From contig NZ_LMGK01000004.1 in the NCBI RefSeq assembly GCF_001427125.1, positions 62,001-126,000 of the forward strand: DNA of 64,000 nt, read 5' to 3'. Both the position numbers and the translations under genes were made by a program. A model generated the notes under the pieces. That model did not search any database. It saw only the letters and a program-made list of their open reading frames with translations, and had not been told where the DNA came from. Each line of letters starts with the position of its first letter. Position 1 is the stretch's first letter. Origin of the DNA: Pseudomonas sp. Root562. GTDB taxonomy: Bacteria; Pseudomonadota; Gammaproteobacteria; Pseudomonadales; Pseudomonadaceae. This document shows, one piece after another, positions 45,838-54,413 of this stretch.

Positions 45838-47799
45838 TCAGTCCCAATTCTTTCTTTCAGGACTCTCTTGCAAAAATTCAACTAACGACGCAACTGGAGA
45901 TTTTAAATCCATTGCCATTTTTCTTTGCAGTCCCTCCACTCTTCGGGCGTTATTTTCTACAAGAATCTCATTCCACCTTTTGAACATCCCATCCATATCA
46001 GATCCAAACGCTTCACCCCCCGTATGCACCCCAAACAAATGCTCCCGCAACGGCTTCGTAACCGCAGGATCCTCAATACAAATATTCAACTCACTGTCTA
46101 CCTGCATACTGCGGGTATTGATGTTCGCTGAGCCGAGGGTGGTGAAAACATCGTCGACAATCATCAACTTGCTGTGCACATACACATCCATCCACTGTCC
46201 GGGCGGTGAGTCTGGCGCTACCAACGTACAGATATGCACTTTCAACCCGGGAATTTCGGACGGTGAAATAATTTCCCGATCAAGGCCTGGAAGTCTTTTT
46301 TCAAGCGTTTCAACCTTGGCCCGTGCCTGCGCCAGGTTGGTTTTCAGCGTTTCGAAATAGCGCGCCGCCGACGCCTCAGGGTCAGTGCCGTATATTCTTT
46401 CAAAAACCCCTTTGTTCACCGTGGCCAAACGTTCTGCTTGTTTGGCTTGCTCAATGTCGGCCAACAATTGGTCACGACGTTCGGCTCTGGCCACCCCCGG
46501 CATCAGTTCCGGACGCCCCAATTGCTTCAACATGCGGAACGTATTGACCGAGCCGTCACCCATGGCCTCCTGGGTGGAGTTGGTGACGACGAAGAGATAG
46601 AGCGGCCCATATGTTTCGAGATCGCGCCCGCCGTCGATGAGGGCTTGCGCAACGCTTTTGATTTTTTCCGCCAGGGGTGGCCAGCGAAAGTATTGGTTCT
46701 CGATGTAGATGAATCGGGTCGTGTTGTTGACGGCTTTCAAATACAGCTTCTCGATGTCTCGCTTGTTGTCCTGGCTTTGCGTCCTGAGGATCTGGGCCAT
46801 GACGGCGGTGCCATGCCCTGGTCGTACGTGAAGTTGCGGGGCGATGTGTTGACGAGAAGCCAGCAGGTCGATGCGGGTTTCTTTTTTCCAGGCCACACAA
46901 AAATTGTGATTCAGGTGCTCAAGCACCGGGCCGGTCACCCGGCTGGAAATATCCTGCCTGGGCGTTTCGCCATTGCGTCCGAACTGTGGGTGCAGTCGCT
47001 CGTAGCCGTGCTGGTCGTTGTCCCAGTAGGCATCCAGCGTGTTATGCCCCATGACAAAACCCACCGCGACCTGCGGTTTTTCATAATCCACCAGGACCAT
47101 TTTCTGGTGATGGGTCGGTTCGGCAAACATCGCCACCGAACTCATGACTTTGTTGCGTGTACTGCGATCCTCATCCATCGATTTCATGGCCAGCCGCCAG
47201 GCAATCTCTGCCCGGTCAAGCAAGCCGAAGTCGCGGGTAACGAACTCGATGTTCTTGATGCTCAACGAGGGCTCATTGCCCCACATCAGCATGCGGAAGA
47301 AGCGTTGTCCCAGCTCGATCGGACCGGTTTCAGCGCCGGTGTAGGCAAGCCGGATCTGCCGATACCACAACTTGTCATACTCGACTTGCGCGTCGTTTCG
47401 GTTTTGCCTGAACTTGCCGAACCAATTGGAAACGTTGTCACCCGGGGTCGAATTCTCCGAAGTCTGGGCCACGCGCAACGTGTCGTACCAGCACAGGATC
47501 CGGACTTGAACACCTTCGTTGGCTTTCTTGATCAGCAGATCTCCAATGCACAGCGAACTGGTGTCGCCCCGCTTGAAATACATCGAAGGCTGAAAGCCCC
47601 AGCAGATGATTTCCACGCTGCTTTTGGCCGCCAGGATGGCGTCATACACCGCACCGAACGCACGCTCGCCGTTGACCAGAGGTTCGAATGTCGCGGGCAC
47701 CGGATGGTATTCGGTGTTCTGCACGAACCACGGCAGGTTGAGCTGACATGACATGGTTTTGCTGGTGGCTACCGGGACAGTGATCGTGGGGGTGGTCAT
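45838..47799 (-). CDS. Type VI secretion phospholipase D effector (Tle5/PldA-PldB family)
   Basis: This 653-residue protein of the phospholipase D superfamily has two complete catalytic HKD motifs: HQKMVLVD (His231, Lys233, Asp238) and HSKLMIVD (His542, Lys544, Asp549), each followed by the usual Gly/Ser-Asn element (GHNT; GSANINTRSM). There is no signal peptide, which fits T6SS delivery. Tle5 enzymes attack phosphatidylethanolamine in rival cells. ATG 47799 stands after GGAGG and 2 bp beyond the vgrG stop; a TTG two codons earlier is possible. Chaining vgrG-effector-immunity is the standard Tle5 arrangement. Confidence 0.92.
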   Translation of the reverse strand: MTTPTITVPVATSKTMSCQLNLPWFVQNTEYHPVPATFEPLVNGERAFGAVYDAILAAKSSVEIICWGFQPSMYFKRGDTSSLCIGDLLIKKANEGVQVRILCWYDTLRVAQTSENSTPGDNVSNWFGKFRQNRNDAQVEYDKLWYRQIRLAYTGAETGPIELGQRFFRMLMWGNEPSLSIKNIEFVTRDFGLLDRAEIAWRLAMKSMDEDRSTRNKVMSSVAMFAEPTHHQKMVLVDYEKPQVAVGFVMGHNTLDAYWDNDQHGYERLHPQFGRNGETPRQDISSRVTGPVLEHLNHNFCVAWKKETRIDLLASRQHIAPQLHVRPGHGTAVMAQILRTQSQDNKRDIEKLYLKAVNNTTRFIYIENQYFRWPPLAEKIKSVAQALIDGGRDLETYGPLYLFVVTNSTQEAMGDGSVNTFRMLKQLGRPELMPGVARAERRDQLLADIEQAKQAERLATVNKGVFERIYGTDPEASAARYFETLKTNLAQARAKVETLEKRLPGLDREIISPSEIPGLKVHICTLVAPDSPPGQWMDVYVHSKLMIVDDVFTTLGSANINTRSMQVDSELNICIEDPAVTKPLREHLFGVHTGGEAFGSDMDGMFKRWNEILVENNARRVEGLQRKMAMDLKSPVASLVEFLQESPERKNWD

Positions 47800-47801
47800 C
47801 T

Positions 47802-50678
47802 TCAAGCCTCCGGCTTCGGCGAGTTAAGTTGGGTGTAAGCCTGGCGGAACTGACTGGCGTCATCCGGGGGCGTGATCTCGGGATGTGGCTGGCTCGAATG
47901 GCGTTGAAAACCCTGATTCGCCCGTTCGGCGTTGTCCGGATCATCCGTGTAGTCGCCGGCCACCGGCACGTTGTACTTGACCCCGTTAGCCAGCTCGATG
48001 CGGTAACGGCTGGTGGTGGCATGATGATCAACGGCGATTTGGCCACTGGCATCCATGACGCCGTTTCCAGCCGGCGCGCCATCGGCGAACACCTTGTAAG
48101 GCATGCCTGCCCAGGGCTGATAACCTGCGACACTGCTTTGCCCCACCATCAATGTGAGCGTTTGCCTGAGCGAGGCTGTGGGCCACGCCGGGTTATCGCG
48201 ATTGAGTTGCGCCGGGCCACTGAACGTTTTCTTTACACCCTTTACATCAACGGTGCCGGGCGCATGGATTTCGATATTGCCGTCTTTGATACGGATGTAG
48301 GCGCCGCCGCTGGTGAGCAGGATTTCCTCCTGCGCGGCGATCTCGACGGTGCGTGCGGTCGACGTAATGCGCACGCTGTCCCTGGCGGTGAGTTCGATGC
48401 AATCGCTCTGCGCCTGGATTTCGATCTTGCCTTTGGCCGCAAACAATTTGGCGCCCGCCGCCCGGGCAAACAGGCTGATCCCTTCAGCGACGCTGGCCAG
48501 CAATGACTTGCCGCTGGCGAGGTTGATGTCCTCACCCGTTGAGAGAGTCAACTGCTTGCCGCTGTGCAGGTGGGTATTTTGCGGCGTCGCAGTGGCGATG
48601 TCGGCCGGGGCCGAAGCGATCAGCAACGGTTTGTAGTAACCGGGGGTCTGGCCCCGGCCGCCACTGCTGATCGCTGCATCGGTATCACCCGCGTTGCGCG
48701 TTTGCCGCTTGGCGCTGGAAACGCTGTTGTCATTGCTGCCATAGTTAAGCTGAGTGTCGGCGGTCAGTTGCTCAAGGCTGTCGACGCCCCCCTGCATCGG
48801 CAGGGCATTGTGCTGCTGAGCGGCCTCGGACAATGCCCTTACGCGCTCCTGAGCATTCGTCAGTTGCAGCCGGGCTTCTCGAACATCGACCTGGCCGCCT
48901 TGAGCGTTGTTGCGCGGCCATGTGCTCAGATACAGCCCTTGCTGCGCGCGCAAGGCACCATAGGCATCCGTACGTAACTCAAAACCGGTGCCGCGCAAGC
49001 CGCCGCGCTGATTGCCCTGTTGATCTATCAGGTAGCCGAGGTTCAGCTGGCTGTGTCCATGACTGCTGTGGATCTGGGTACGAACCTGGCCCGTGGAGTC
49101 GTCCATCACCCACTGGTTGTAGCCGCGCCCCTGGATTTCCCGGCTTTTATAACCACTCATCAAACCGCTTGAGTGCCAGGCGGGCTTATGCCCGCCGTAG
49201 ACTTGCCCCATCACCAGTGGCCGGTCGATGTCGTTGTCGAGGAAGGTGATCACAACTTCCTCACCAGAGCGGGGCACATTCACACTCCCCCACTCCTGGC
49301 CGCTGCTGGCCTGCATCATGCGCAGCCAACATGAGCCCAGTTCGCCATCCTTTACCAGGCGGTCCCAATGAAAGCGCACGCAGATCCGATTAAGGCTGTC
49401 GGTAAAGACTTCGCGGCCGCTCGGGGCCACTACGACTGCGGTCTGCGGGCCGGGACTGGCCGGTTTGGCATGAGCGAACGGGCTGCGATAAGCGATGTTC
49501 AGTCGCTGAGTCTCAAAGCGGTTCAGGTAGAAGCCTTCGCTTTTCACTGCGTACATCGACTGGCGCTGCTCGGATTCGAAAAGCGCATTCAGGCTGCCGG
49601 GCGGGCTGATTCGCTGCATGCCGACTGGCAGGTTGCTCTGGGCGAAGAACTCCACCGCGATGATCAGGAATTGGCGCTCCTTGATCGTCTTGAATTCATA
49701 CAACGGATGTTGGGCCAGTTCGAATCCATGACCGGGTTGCATCTGGCGCACGCCGCCTTGTCCCTGTATGCGTCTGGCAGCCGATTCGTCCTGTTCAATC
49801 TGCACACGGCTGAGCCAATCGCCACGGTCGGGATTCTGCCAGGCATATTGCCCCCGGTATTGATAACGTTCGAGATCCGGTGGCGCCGATGCAGCAGGCA
49901 GCGCCACGGTTCGCGTGACCTGTGATCGGGCATGACAGAAATAGTCATTGCTGCTTGCTTGCACTGCACCATTGAGCAATCGGGCACCGGGGCTCCATTG
50001 AGTGATGCTGTCTTGCAGGTCGGCCGCCTGTTGCGTGTGGAACCGCAGGGTCGCCGGGGTGAGGGTCGGCAGGAACATGAGACTGTCAGTGAAAACGATG
50101 CAGTGACTGTCCACCTCATGTTGCACATACCAGAACAAACCTTCTTGCTCACACCAACGCTGCACGAAATGGGCATCGGTCTCGTTGAACTGGGTGACGT
50201 AGGACAGCAGTGGATATTCCCGTGACAGTTCGAAGCGGTACGCTCCCCTCGCCTGGCTATAGTGCTGGAACACTTGGGCAAGGATGTCGGGAAGGCTCAT
50301 TTCCTGCCAGATCCGGCAATCCACACGGTATTCCAGCAGGCTGAACCAGGGAGCGAAGACCAGTTGCCAGTCGTCCAGCCCGCCGTCGCTTCCCAGGTAA
50401 CGCACGCTTTCCACCCAGCCATGCCTGGGGCTGTAGCTACCGTCGTCCAGCTTGATGCCCAGTTGCACCGCCTGACCAATGAGTAGCTCCGGGTCGAATG
50501 CTGCAGCCTGATTGATCACGTCGACCGTGTAACGCGGCACTCGACCCAACCGCTCCTGACCATGGGCTCGCAGCGCGAACAGCTCTTGCCCTTGGGGTGT
50601 TGTCAGTTGCAACAAGCGCTCGGCCTGGCTCAGCGGATGGCCGAACGAGGACATCGCGGTGTCAGTGATTGAATTCAC
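47802..50678 (-). CDS. vgrG: Type VI secretion spike protein VgrG with C-terminal extension
   Basis: This 958-residue VgrG has the gp27-like part (FGHPLSQAERLLQLTTPQGQ, YPLLSYVTQFNETDAHFVQR with WCEQEGLFWYV) and the OB/gp5 part (RICVRFHWDRLVKDGELGSC, WGSVNVPRSGEEVVITFLDN). A DUF2345 region (ASGKSLLASVAEGISLFARA, ITSTARTVEIAAQEEILLTS) and an extension of about 130 residues from about 830 follow. The extension includes QTLTLMVGQSSVAGYQPWAG and is transthyretin-like in pattern; it may carry the Tle5 effector. The start is GTG 50678; ATG 50654 is an alternative. Confidence 0.95.
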   Translation of the reverse strand: MNSITDTAMSSFGHPLSQAERLLQLTTPQGQELFALRAHGQERLGRVPRYTVDVINQAAAFDPELLIGQAVQLGIKLDDGSYSPRHGWVESVRYLGSDGGLDDWQLVFAPWFSLLEYRVDCRIWQEMSLPDILAQVFQHYSQARGAYRFELSREYPLLSYVTQFNETDAHFVQRWCEQEGLFWYVQHEVDSHCIVFTDSLMFLPTLTPATLRFHTQQAADLQDSITQWSPGARLLNGAVQASSNDYFCHARSQVTRTVALPAASAPPDLERYQYRGQYAWQNPDRGDWLSRVQIEQDESAARRIQGQGGVRQMQPGHGFELAQHPLYEFKTIKERQFLIIAVEFFAQSNLPVGMQRISPPGSLNALFESEQRQSMYAVKSEGFYLNRFETQRLNIAYRSPFAHAKPASPGPQTAVVVAPSGREVFTDSLNRICVRFHWDRLVKDGELGSCWLRMMQASSGQEWGSVNVPRSGEEVVITFLDNDIDRPLVMGQVYGGHKPAWHSSGLMSGYKSREIQGRGYNQWVMDDSTGQVRTQIHSSHGHSQLNLGYLIDQQGNQRGGLRGTGFELRTDAYGALRAQQGLYLSTWPRNNAQGGQVDVREARLQLTNAQERVRALSEAAQQHNALPMQGGVDSLEQLTADTQLNYGSNDNSVSSAKRQTRNAGDTDAAISSGGRGQTPGYYKPLLIASAPADIATATPQNTHLHSGKQLTLSTGEDINLASGKSLLASVAEGISLFARAAGAKLFAAKGKIEIQAQSDCIELTARDSVRITSTARTVEIAAQEEILLTSGGAYIRIKDGNIEIHAPGTVDVKGVKKTFSGPAQLNRDNPAWPTASLRQTLTLMVGQSSVAGYQPWAGMPYKVFADGAPAGNGVMDASGQIAVDHHATTSRYRIELANGVKYNVPVAGDYTDDPDNAERANQGFQRHSSQPHPEITPPDDASQFRQAYTQLNSPKPEA

Positions 50679-50713
50679 CGTTCAAACTCCCTTTGTCATG
50701 AGTCCTTGATGCT

Positions 50714-51793
50714 TCAGCCGATCAGCCAGCCTTGGGTCTGGTTGGCCGAGGTAAGGTCCAATATCCAAACGGCGCAGCCAGGTTCAGCGCGGGCGGTCAG
50801 CCAGGCGAGGCCGATTTGTACCCATTGCTCGGTCACTGGCCCGAATCGAGCGCCAAGGGGGCTGAGGCAGATCTGTCGGTCAAGATCCAACCCGGGCAAA
50901 AAGTCCCGGGCATACTCGTTGAGCTGGATGAGCCGCTGGCGATCGAGCGCGCCACCTGAGATCAGCACGCTTACTCGCGCAAGATTAATGGCCGTAACCT
51001 CACACAGCGCTGTCATCAACCTTTCGAAAATTTGCGTATCGGGGCGATCCCGTGAAGTGCGAGCAAGGTGATCCAGTTCGATCGGCGCAAACAGCTTCAG
51101 GGGGCTGTGGGACCTCGGATCTGTCTGCGCCGATTGGCGGCGCAGCAGCACCGCACTAACCGCTTCGCCAGCCATCTCCTCAGGCGGACACAATGTTATC
51201 TGTTCCTCGCAGGCCCACGTGTCCAGGCTAAGGCACATCAGGTATTGCGCTCCCGCACTGTGAGCCAGAACCTCGGGCAACCACTGCGCCGCAGATTGTG
51301 TCTGCAGGTCAAAACCACGATGCGGCAATAGCTCAGTCGGCCAAAGGCTCAGGGCTCGATCAAGCCAGTCCATGGCGCGGACTGCACCCGGAACGAACAA
51401 CACAACCTGGGTGTTGCGCCAGTCGATTGAATGCCGAAATGCCGGCGCCCATGTGTTCAGAGCTGCCTTGAGGATTTCGCTGGAGCGACCGAGCGCCTCG
51501 GCTTCCGGCCATCCTGTGGCCGGGGTGGCTAAACGGCGGACAGGCCGACTAAGTCCCCGCGTATCAAGCAGGCGTGGGTCTTGAATGACGTCGGCATGCA
51601 GCCCCGCCAGCTCACTCGCTGGCAACGGCGCGTCATATGAGCCACAAGGAAGCCAGACCCAGGCCCGGATAATGTCGACGCTGGCGGAGGCGAATTTGCC
51701 CTCGGGAAATACCATGCCTGCCAGACGTTGCTGCTCCTGCGCGGCCAAACGCCGCTCGGAGATTCGATCGTAGATACTCGTACGGATTGCCAT
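50714..51793 (-). CDS. Unrecognised protein between PAAR and VgrG; possible T6SS adaptor or thiolase-like protein
   Basis: This 359-residue soluble protein has no signal peptide or membrane helix. I do not recognise a catalytic motif. It starts AIRTSIYDRISERRLAAQEQ and ends with the hydrophobic ILDLTSANQTQGWLIG. Tryptophan-rich stretches (VLFVPGAVRAMDWLDRALSL, AQYLMCLSLDTWACEE) and a GGALDRQRLIQLNEYARDF helix suggest a folded alpha/beta protein. It starts 9 bp beyond the PAAR stop and lies 35 bp before vgrG, so it is part of the same transcript. Position suggests an effector-loading adaptor, but this is inference. Confidence 0.7.
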   Translation of the reverse strand: MAIRTSIYDRISERRLAAQEQQRLAGMVFPEGKFASASVDIIRAWVWLPCGSYDAPLPASELAGLHADVIQDPRLLDTRGLSRPVRRLATPATGWPEAEALGRSSEILKAALNTWAPAFRHSIDWRNTQVVLFVPGAVRAMDWLDRALSLWPTELLPHRGFDLQTQSAAQWLPEVLAHSAGAQYLMCLSLDTWACEEQITLCPPEEMAGEAVSAVLLRRQSAQTDPRSHSPLKLFAPIELDHLARTSRDRPDTQIFERLMTALCEVTAINLARVSVLISGGALDRQRLIQLNEYARDFLPGLDLDRQICLSPLGARFGPVTEQWVQIGLAWLTARAEPGCAVWILDLTSANQTQGWLIG

Positions 51794-51802
51794 CCCTAAT
51801 CC

Positions 51803-52057
51803 TTAGAGAACGCCGGTGTCCTTTTGTGTAGCAACCAACCGCGCACCACAGGAAACCAGATCACCGTCGCGGGCCACCGCTCTGTCATCGACCAGCAGCG
51901 TTTCGTCACCACTGACGATGGAACACTCCCCGTGAGGGCAGGACACCCGATCGCCCAGTCTCGCAACCGCGAGACCATTGATAAAAGTCGAGGGTGATCC
52001 TTCAAGCACCCTCCCTCCGCTAGAAGTCGGGTCGTCGATAACGATGATTGGTCGCAC
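51803..52057 (-). CDS. PAAR-domain spike-tip protein
   Basis: This protein of about 84 residues makes up the PAAR tip that caps VgrG. It reads RPIIVIDDPTSSGGRVLEGS, then GLAVARLGDRVSCPHGECSI, VSGDETLLVDDRAVARDGDL and VSCGARLVATQ. The Cys/His pattern (CPHGEC, SCGA) fits zinc binding in PAAR proteins. The start is uncertain: I use GTG 52057, the position where the family begins (M-R-P), though its ribosome site is poor. The frame stays open upstream into the duplicated flhB fragment, so the native start region may have been rebuilt at the junction. Confidence 0.85.
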   Translation of the reverse strand: MRPIIVIDDPTSSGGRVLEGSPSTFINGLAVARLGDRVSCPHGECSIVSGDETLLVDDRAVARDGDLVSCGARLVATQKDTGVL

Positions 52058-52192
52058 AGGAATCGTCCGTGTTTGCACTGTGCTGCACGGTACTGACGGC
52101 AAACAATTGTCACAAGTCGGCGCATTCCGTAAAACTTGTAGCCTGGGGTCGTAGGACGGCGTGGTCCTTGTCCTAGGACCGCCCAGCAACGA

Positions 52193-52402
52193 GATTACAA
52201 AGTGCCGATCTGCAAAAACGCCGAGCTGGTGAGGTTGCTGGCGCGAATGGAATTGGGCGACAGCATTCCGGATGAGTTGTATCGCAAGATTGCCGAGATC
52301 ATCGCCTTTGCGTGGAATTTGAAAGACAAGTTTCCGGCGGGGCAGGATCCGGGTGCGGTCATGGTCGAGAAGGACATCACCGAACGCGGGGATGATTACT
52401 GA
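52193..52402 (+). pseudogene. 3' fragment of the FlhB-C-like gene
   Basis: Sixty-nine codons plus a stop match the C-terminal two-thirds of the gene at 43155-43484 (60 of 69 residues identical by my count), starting at DYKVPICKNAELVRLLARME. The N-terminal 40 codons are absent, homology stops abruptly at about 52193, and no start codon with a ribosome site is present. It is a remnant, convergent to the chemotaxis operon. Confidence 0.88.
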
Positions 52403-52441
52403 GGATTCAAGGACGCCATCGCGGGCAAGCCCGCTCCCACA
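52193..52441. repeat. Right direct repeat bracketing the T6SS cassette
   Basis: Same-orientation, diverged copy of 43275-43524: gene 3' end, the ATTCAAGGACGCCATCGC spacer and the first REP arm. The copies are about 8.9 kb apart. Confidence 0.9.
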
Positions 52442-52512
52442 ATGATTGATGGTGCACACAAAGTTTGTGACCACCACTCAAACCCTGTGGGAGCGGGCTT
52501 GCCCGCGATGGC
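52416..52512. repeat. REPIN at right edge of the T6SS cassette
   Basis: The perfect arms CCATCGCGGGCAAGCCCGCTC-type (52417-52441) and inverse (52485-52510) belong to the same subtype as 14321-14414. Confidence 0.88.
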
Positions 52513-52535
52513 GATTTCAGGCCCTAACGACCTGA

Positions 52536-52928
52536 TCAGTTCCTATGCAACTTGCTCATCAACTCCGCCTCAGCCTGGGTCAAGCCGCAGGACTGGGTCA
52601 GTTCGTCGACGCTCGCGCCCATCCCGACCAGTCGCGCCGCCTGGGCGAACGACAGGCTGGTGGGGTCGCGCTGTTCCAGCTGAACGAGTTTGTCCGGCAA
52701 TGGCGCGACGATCGCACGTAGCTCATGCAGGTCTTCACCCATGCGCACGTTGCCATTCTGATAGTCGTCAACGCGCTTGCCCAGGTCCTTGATGCGCTGA
52801 TCCCGCTGCGCATCACTCTGGGCCTGTTGTGCGGCGATCTGCTTCTGAGCGCGAATGTACGCCAGGAACATCGCCAGCGTGCCTGCCCAGAACAGGAACA
52901 GGACAATGACCGCAACCTCAAGAATCAA
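52536..52928 (-). CDS. DUF2802 membrane-anchored protein downstream of cheW
   Basis: This 130-residue protein has an N-terminal membrane helix (VAVIVLFLFWAGTLAMFLAYI) and a coiled-coil region (RAQKQIAAQQAQSDAQRDQR). The C-terminal helix-turn-helix-like segment is AQAARLVGMGASVDELTQSC, typical of DUF2802. The start is a TTG immediately after the cheW stop (TGATTG), so translation is probably coupled to cheW. It is the last gene of the che operon in pseudomonads; the function is unknown, perhaps in polar organisation. Confidence 0.85.
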   Translation of the reverse strand: MILEVAVIVLFLFWAGTLAMFLAYIRAQKQIAAQQAQSDAQRDQRIKDLGKRVDDYQNGNVRMGEDLHELRAIVAPLPDKLVQLEQRDPTSLSFAQAARLVGMGASVDELTQSCGLTQAEAELMSKLHRN

Positions 52929-53414
52929 TCAGATACTCTCCAGTTCCGACCATTCTTCTTCGCTCATCATCTTGTCCAGTTCGACCAGGATCAGCAGCTC
53001 GTTGTTCTTGTTGCACACGCCTTGAATGAACTTGGCGGATTCTTCGTTACCGACGTTCGGCGCGGTTTCGATTTCCGACTGACGCAGGTAAACCACTTCG
53101 GCCACGCTGTCGACCATGATCCCGACAACCTGTTTGTCGGCTTCGATGATGACGATACGGGTGTTGTCGCTGATCTCGGCATTCATCAGGCCGAAGCGCT
53201 GGCGGGTGTCGATCACGGTGACCACATTACCGCGCAGGTTGATGATGCCCAGCACGTAGCTCGGCGCACCCGGGACCGGGGCGATTTCGGTGTAGCGCAG
53301 GACTTCCTGAACGCGCATCACGTTGATGCCGTAGGTCTCGTTATCCAGCTTGAAGGTGACCCATTGCAGGATCGGATCTTCGGAACCTTTTGCCGCCGTT
53401 GCCTTGTCATTCAT
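52929..53414 (-). CDS. cheW: Chemotaxis coupling protein CheW
   Basis: CheW links chemoreceptors to CheA. The 161-residue protein begins MNDKATAAKGSEDPILQWVT and shows the SH3-like fold: FKLDNETYGINVMRVQEVLR, VPGAPSYVLGIINLRGNVVT, VIDTRQRFGL and VDSVAEVVYL. ATG 53414 is preferred over an upstream ATG that adds five residues. Confidence 0.96.
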   Translation of the reverse strand: MNDKATAAKGSEDPILQWVTFKLDNETYGINVMRVQEVLRYTEIAPVPGAPSYVLGIINLRGNVVTVIDTRQRFGLMNAEISDNTRIVIIEADKQVVGIMVDSVAEVVYLRQSEIETAPNVGNEESAKFIQGVCNKNNELLILVELDKMMSEEEWSELESI

Positions 53415-53455
53415 ACCCTGACCCCTCAAGAAACCGCCCTGGCGGTGTTGTTCTG

Positions 53456-54412
53456 TTATGTAGTTTTATGCGGCGGTTTACTGCCGCCCATATGCTTTGC
53501 GCCGCCGCTGGCGATCAACTCGGCCAGCGCGGAAACGTCGAGCAACGCACACATGTGTTCAATCACCGTGCCGGCCAGCCATGGCCGCTGGCCACGGTGA
53601 CTGCGCCACTTGATTTCGTTCGGGTCCAGGCGCAACGAACGACTGACTTGATGCACCGCCAGCCCCCATTCGTAACCCTGAACCGAAATGACGTATTGCA
53701 GGCCCTGCTTGAAATCGTCGCGATAACGGTCGGGCATGACCCAGCGAGCGGTATCCAACACTTTCAGATTGCCGGCCTGGCTCGGCAGGATCCCGAGGAA
53801 CCACTCCGGCTGCCCGAACAACGGCGTCAGTTCATGACCGGCCAGGGAATAAATCGAACCCAGGCACACCAGCGGCACCGCCAGGGTCAAGCCGGCGACA
53901 TCGAACAACAGGCATTCGAACGGCTCGGCAGCCCAGGAAGGACGATCGTCGGTTTCCAGCGGTGGCGGCGTGTTGGCGGGCGGCAGATGAACTTCGACCA
54001 CCGGCGCCACCAGCGTTGGCTGCACCTCGGCAACCTTCGGTTCCGGCACTTGCTGTACTTCGGCGACGGGCGCCGCCAGTGTTTGCAGCAATGGCGCGAT
54101 GGTCGATACCGACGGCAGCATCGACGTGGGTGCTTCGATCACAGCAATTGCCGGACGTGCAGGCACTTCCATCGGCACGGCCGCTTTGGCGACCGGCTCG
54201 GCAGTAAAACCAGCCTGCCGGGCGTCACGAGCCTGCTCTTCAAGCACCGCGGCCTGGAACTCATCGAGTGCCGCTTCGTCTTCGACCACCTCAGGCAGCG
54301 GGTCAAGCGGAGCCAACAGTTCCTCGGTCACCTCTTGCAGAAGGTTGTCCAGATACGACTGCAGCGCCAATTGCGGACGCGACGTGAGTTTCAATGGCCG
54401 GTCAAGACTCAT
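53456..54412 (-). CDS. parP: CheW-domain protein, ParP-like chemotaxis localisation factor
   Basis: This 318-residue protein has an N-terminal Pro/Ala/Glu-rich region (about 1-155) and a C-terminal CheW-like domain: CLLFDVAGLTLAVPLVCLGS, GQPEWFLGILPSQAGNLKVL, GYEWGLAVHQVSRSL, RPWLAGTVIEHMCALLDVSA. In Vibrio the protein encoded between parC and cheW with this design is ParP, which holds CheA arrays at the pole. Order parC-parP-cheW is the same here. The name is by synteny and domain layout. Confidence 0.85.
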   Translation of the reverse strand: MSLDRPLKLTSRPQLALQSYLDNLLQEVTEELLAPLDPLPEVVEDEAALDEFQAAVLEEQARDARQAGFTAEPVAKAAVPMEVPARPAIAVIEAPTSMLPSVSTIAPLLQTLAAPVAEVQQVPEPKVAEVQPTLVAPVVEVHLPPANTPPPLETDDRPSWAAEPFECLLFDVAGLTLAVPLVCLGSIYSLAGHELTPLFGQPEWFLGILPSQAGNLKVLDTARWVMPDRYRDDFKQGLQYVISVQGYEWGLAVHQVSRSLRLDPNEIKWRSHRGQRPWLAGTVIEHMCALLDVSALAELIASGGAKHMGGSKPPHKTT

Positions 54413-54413
54413 C

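Noticed and set aside
43485..52192. The T6SS cassette as a prophage or integrative element
   Set aside because: No integrase, phage structural set or tRNA attachment site is present; spike-like proteins are explained by VgrG/PAAR, and the edges are gene-end homology rather than att sites.
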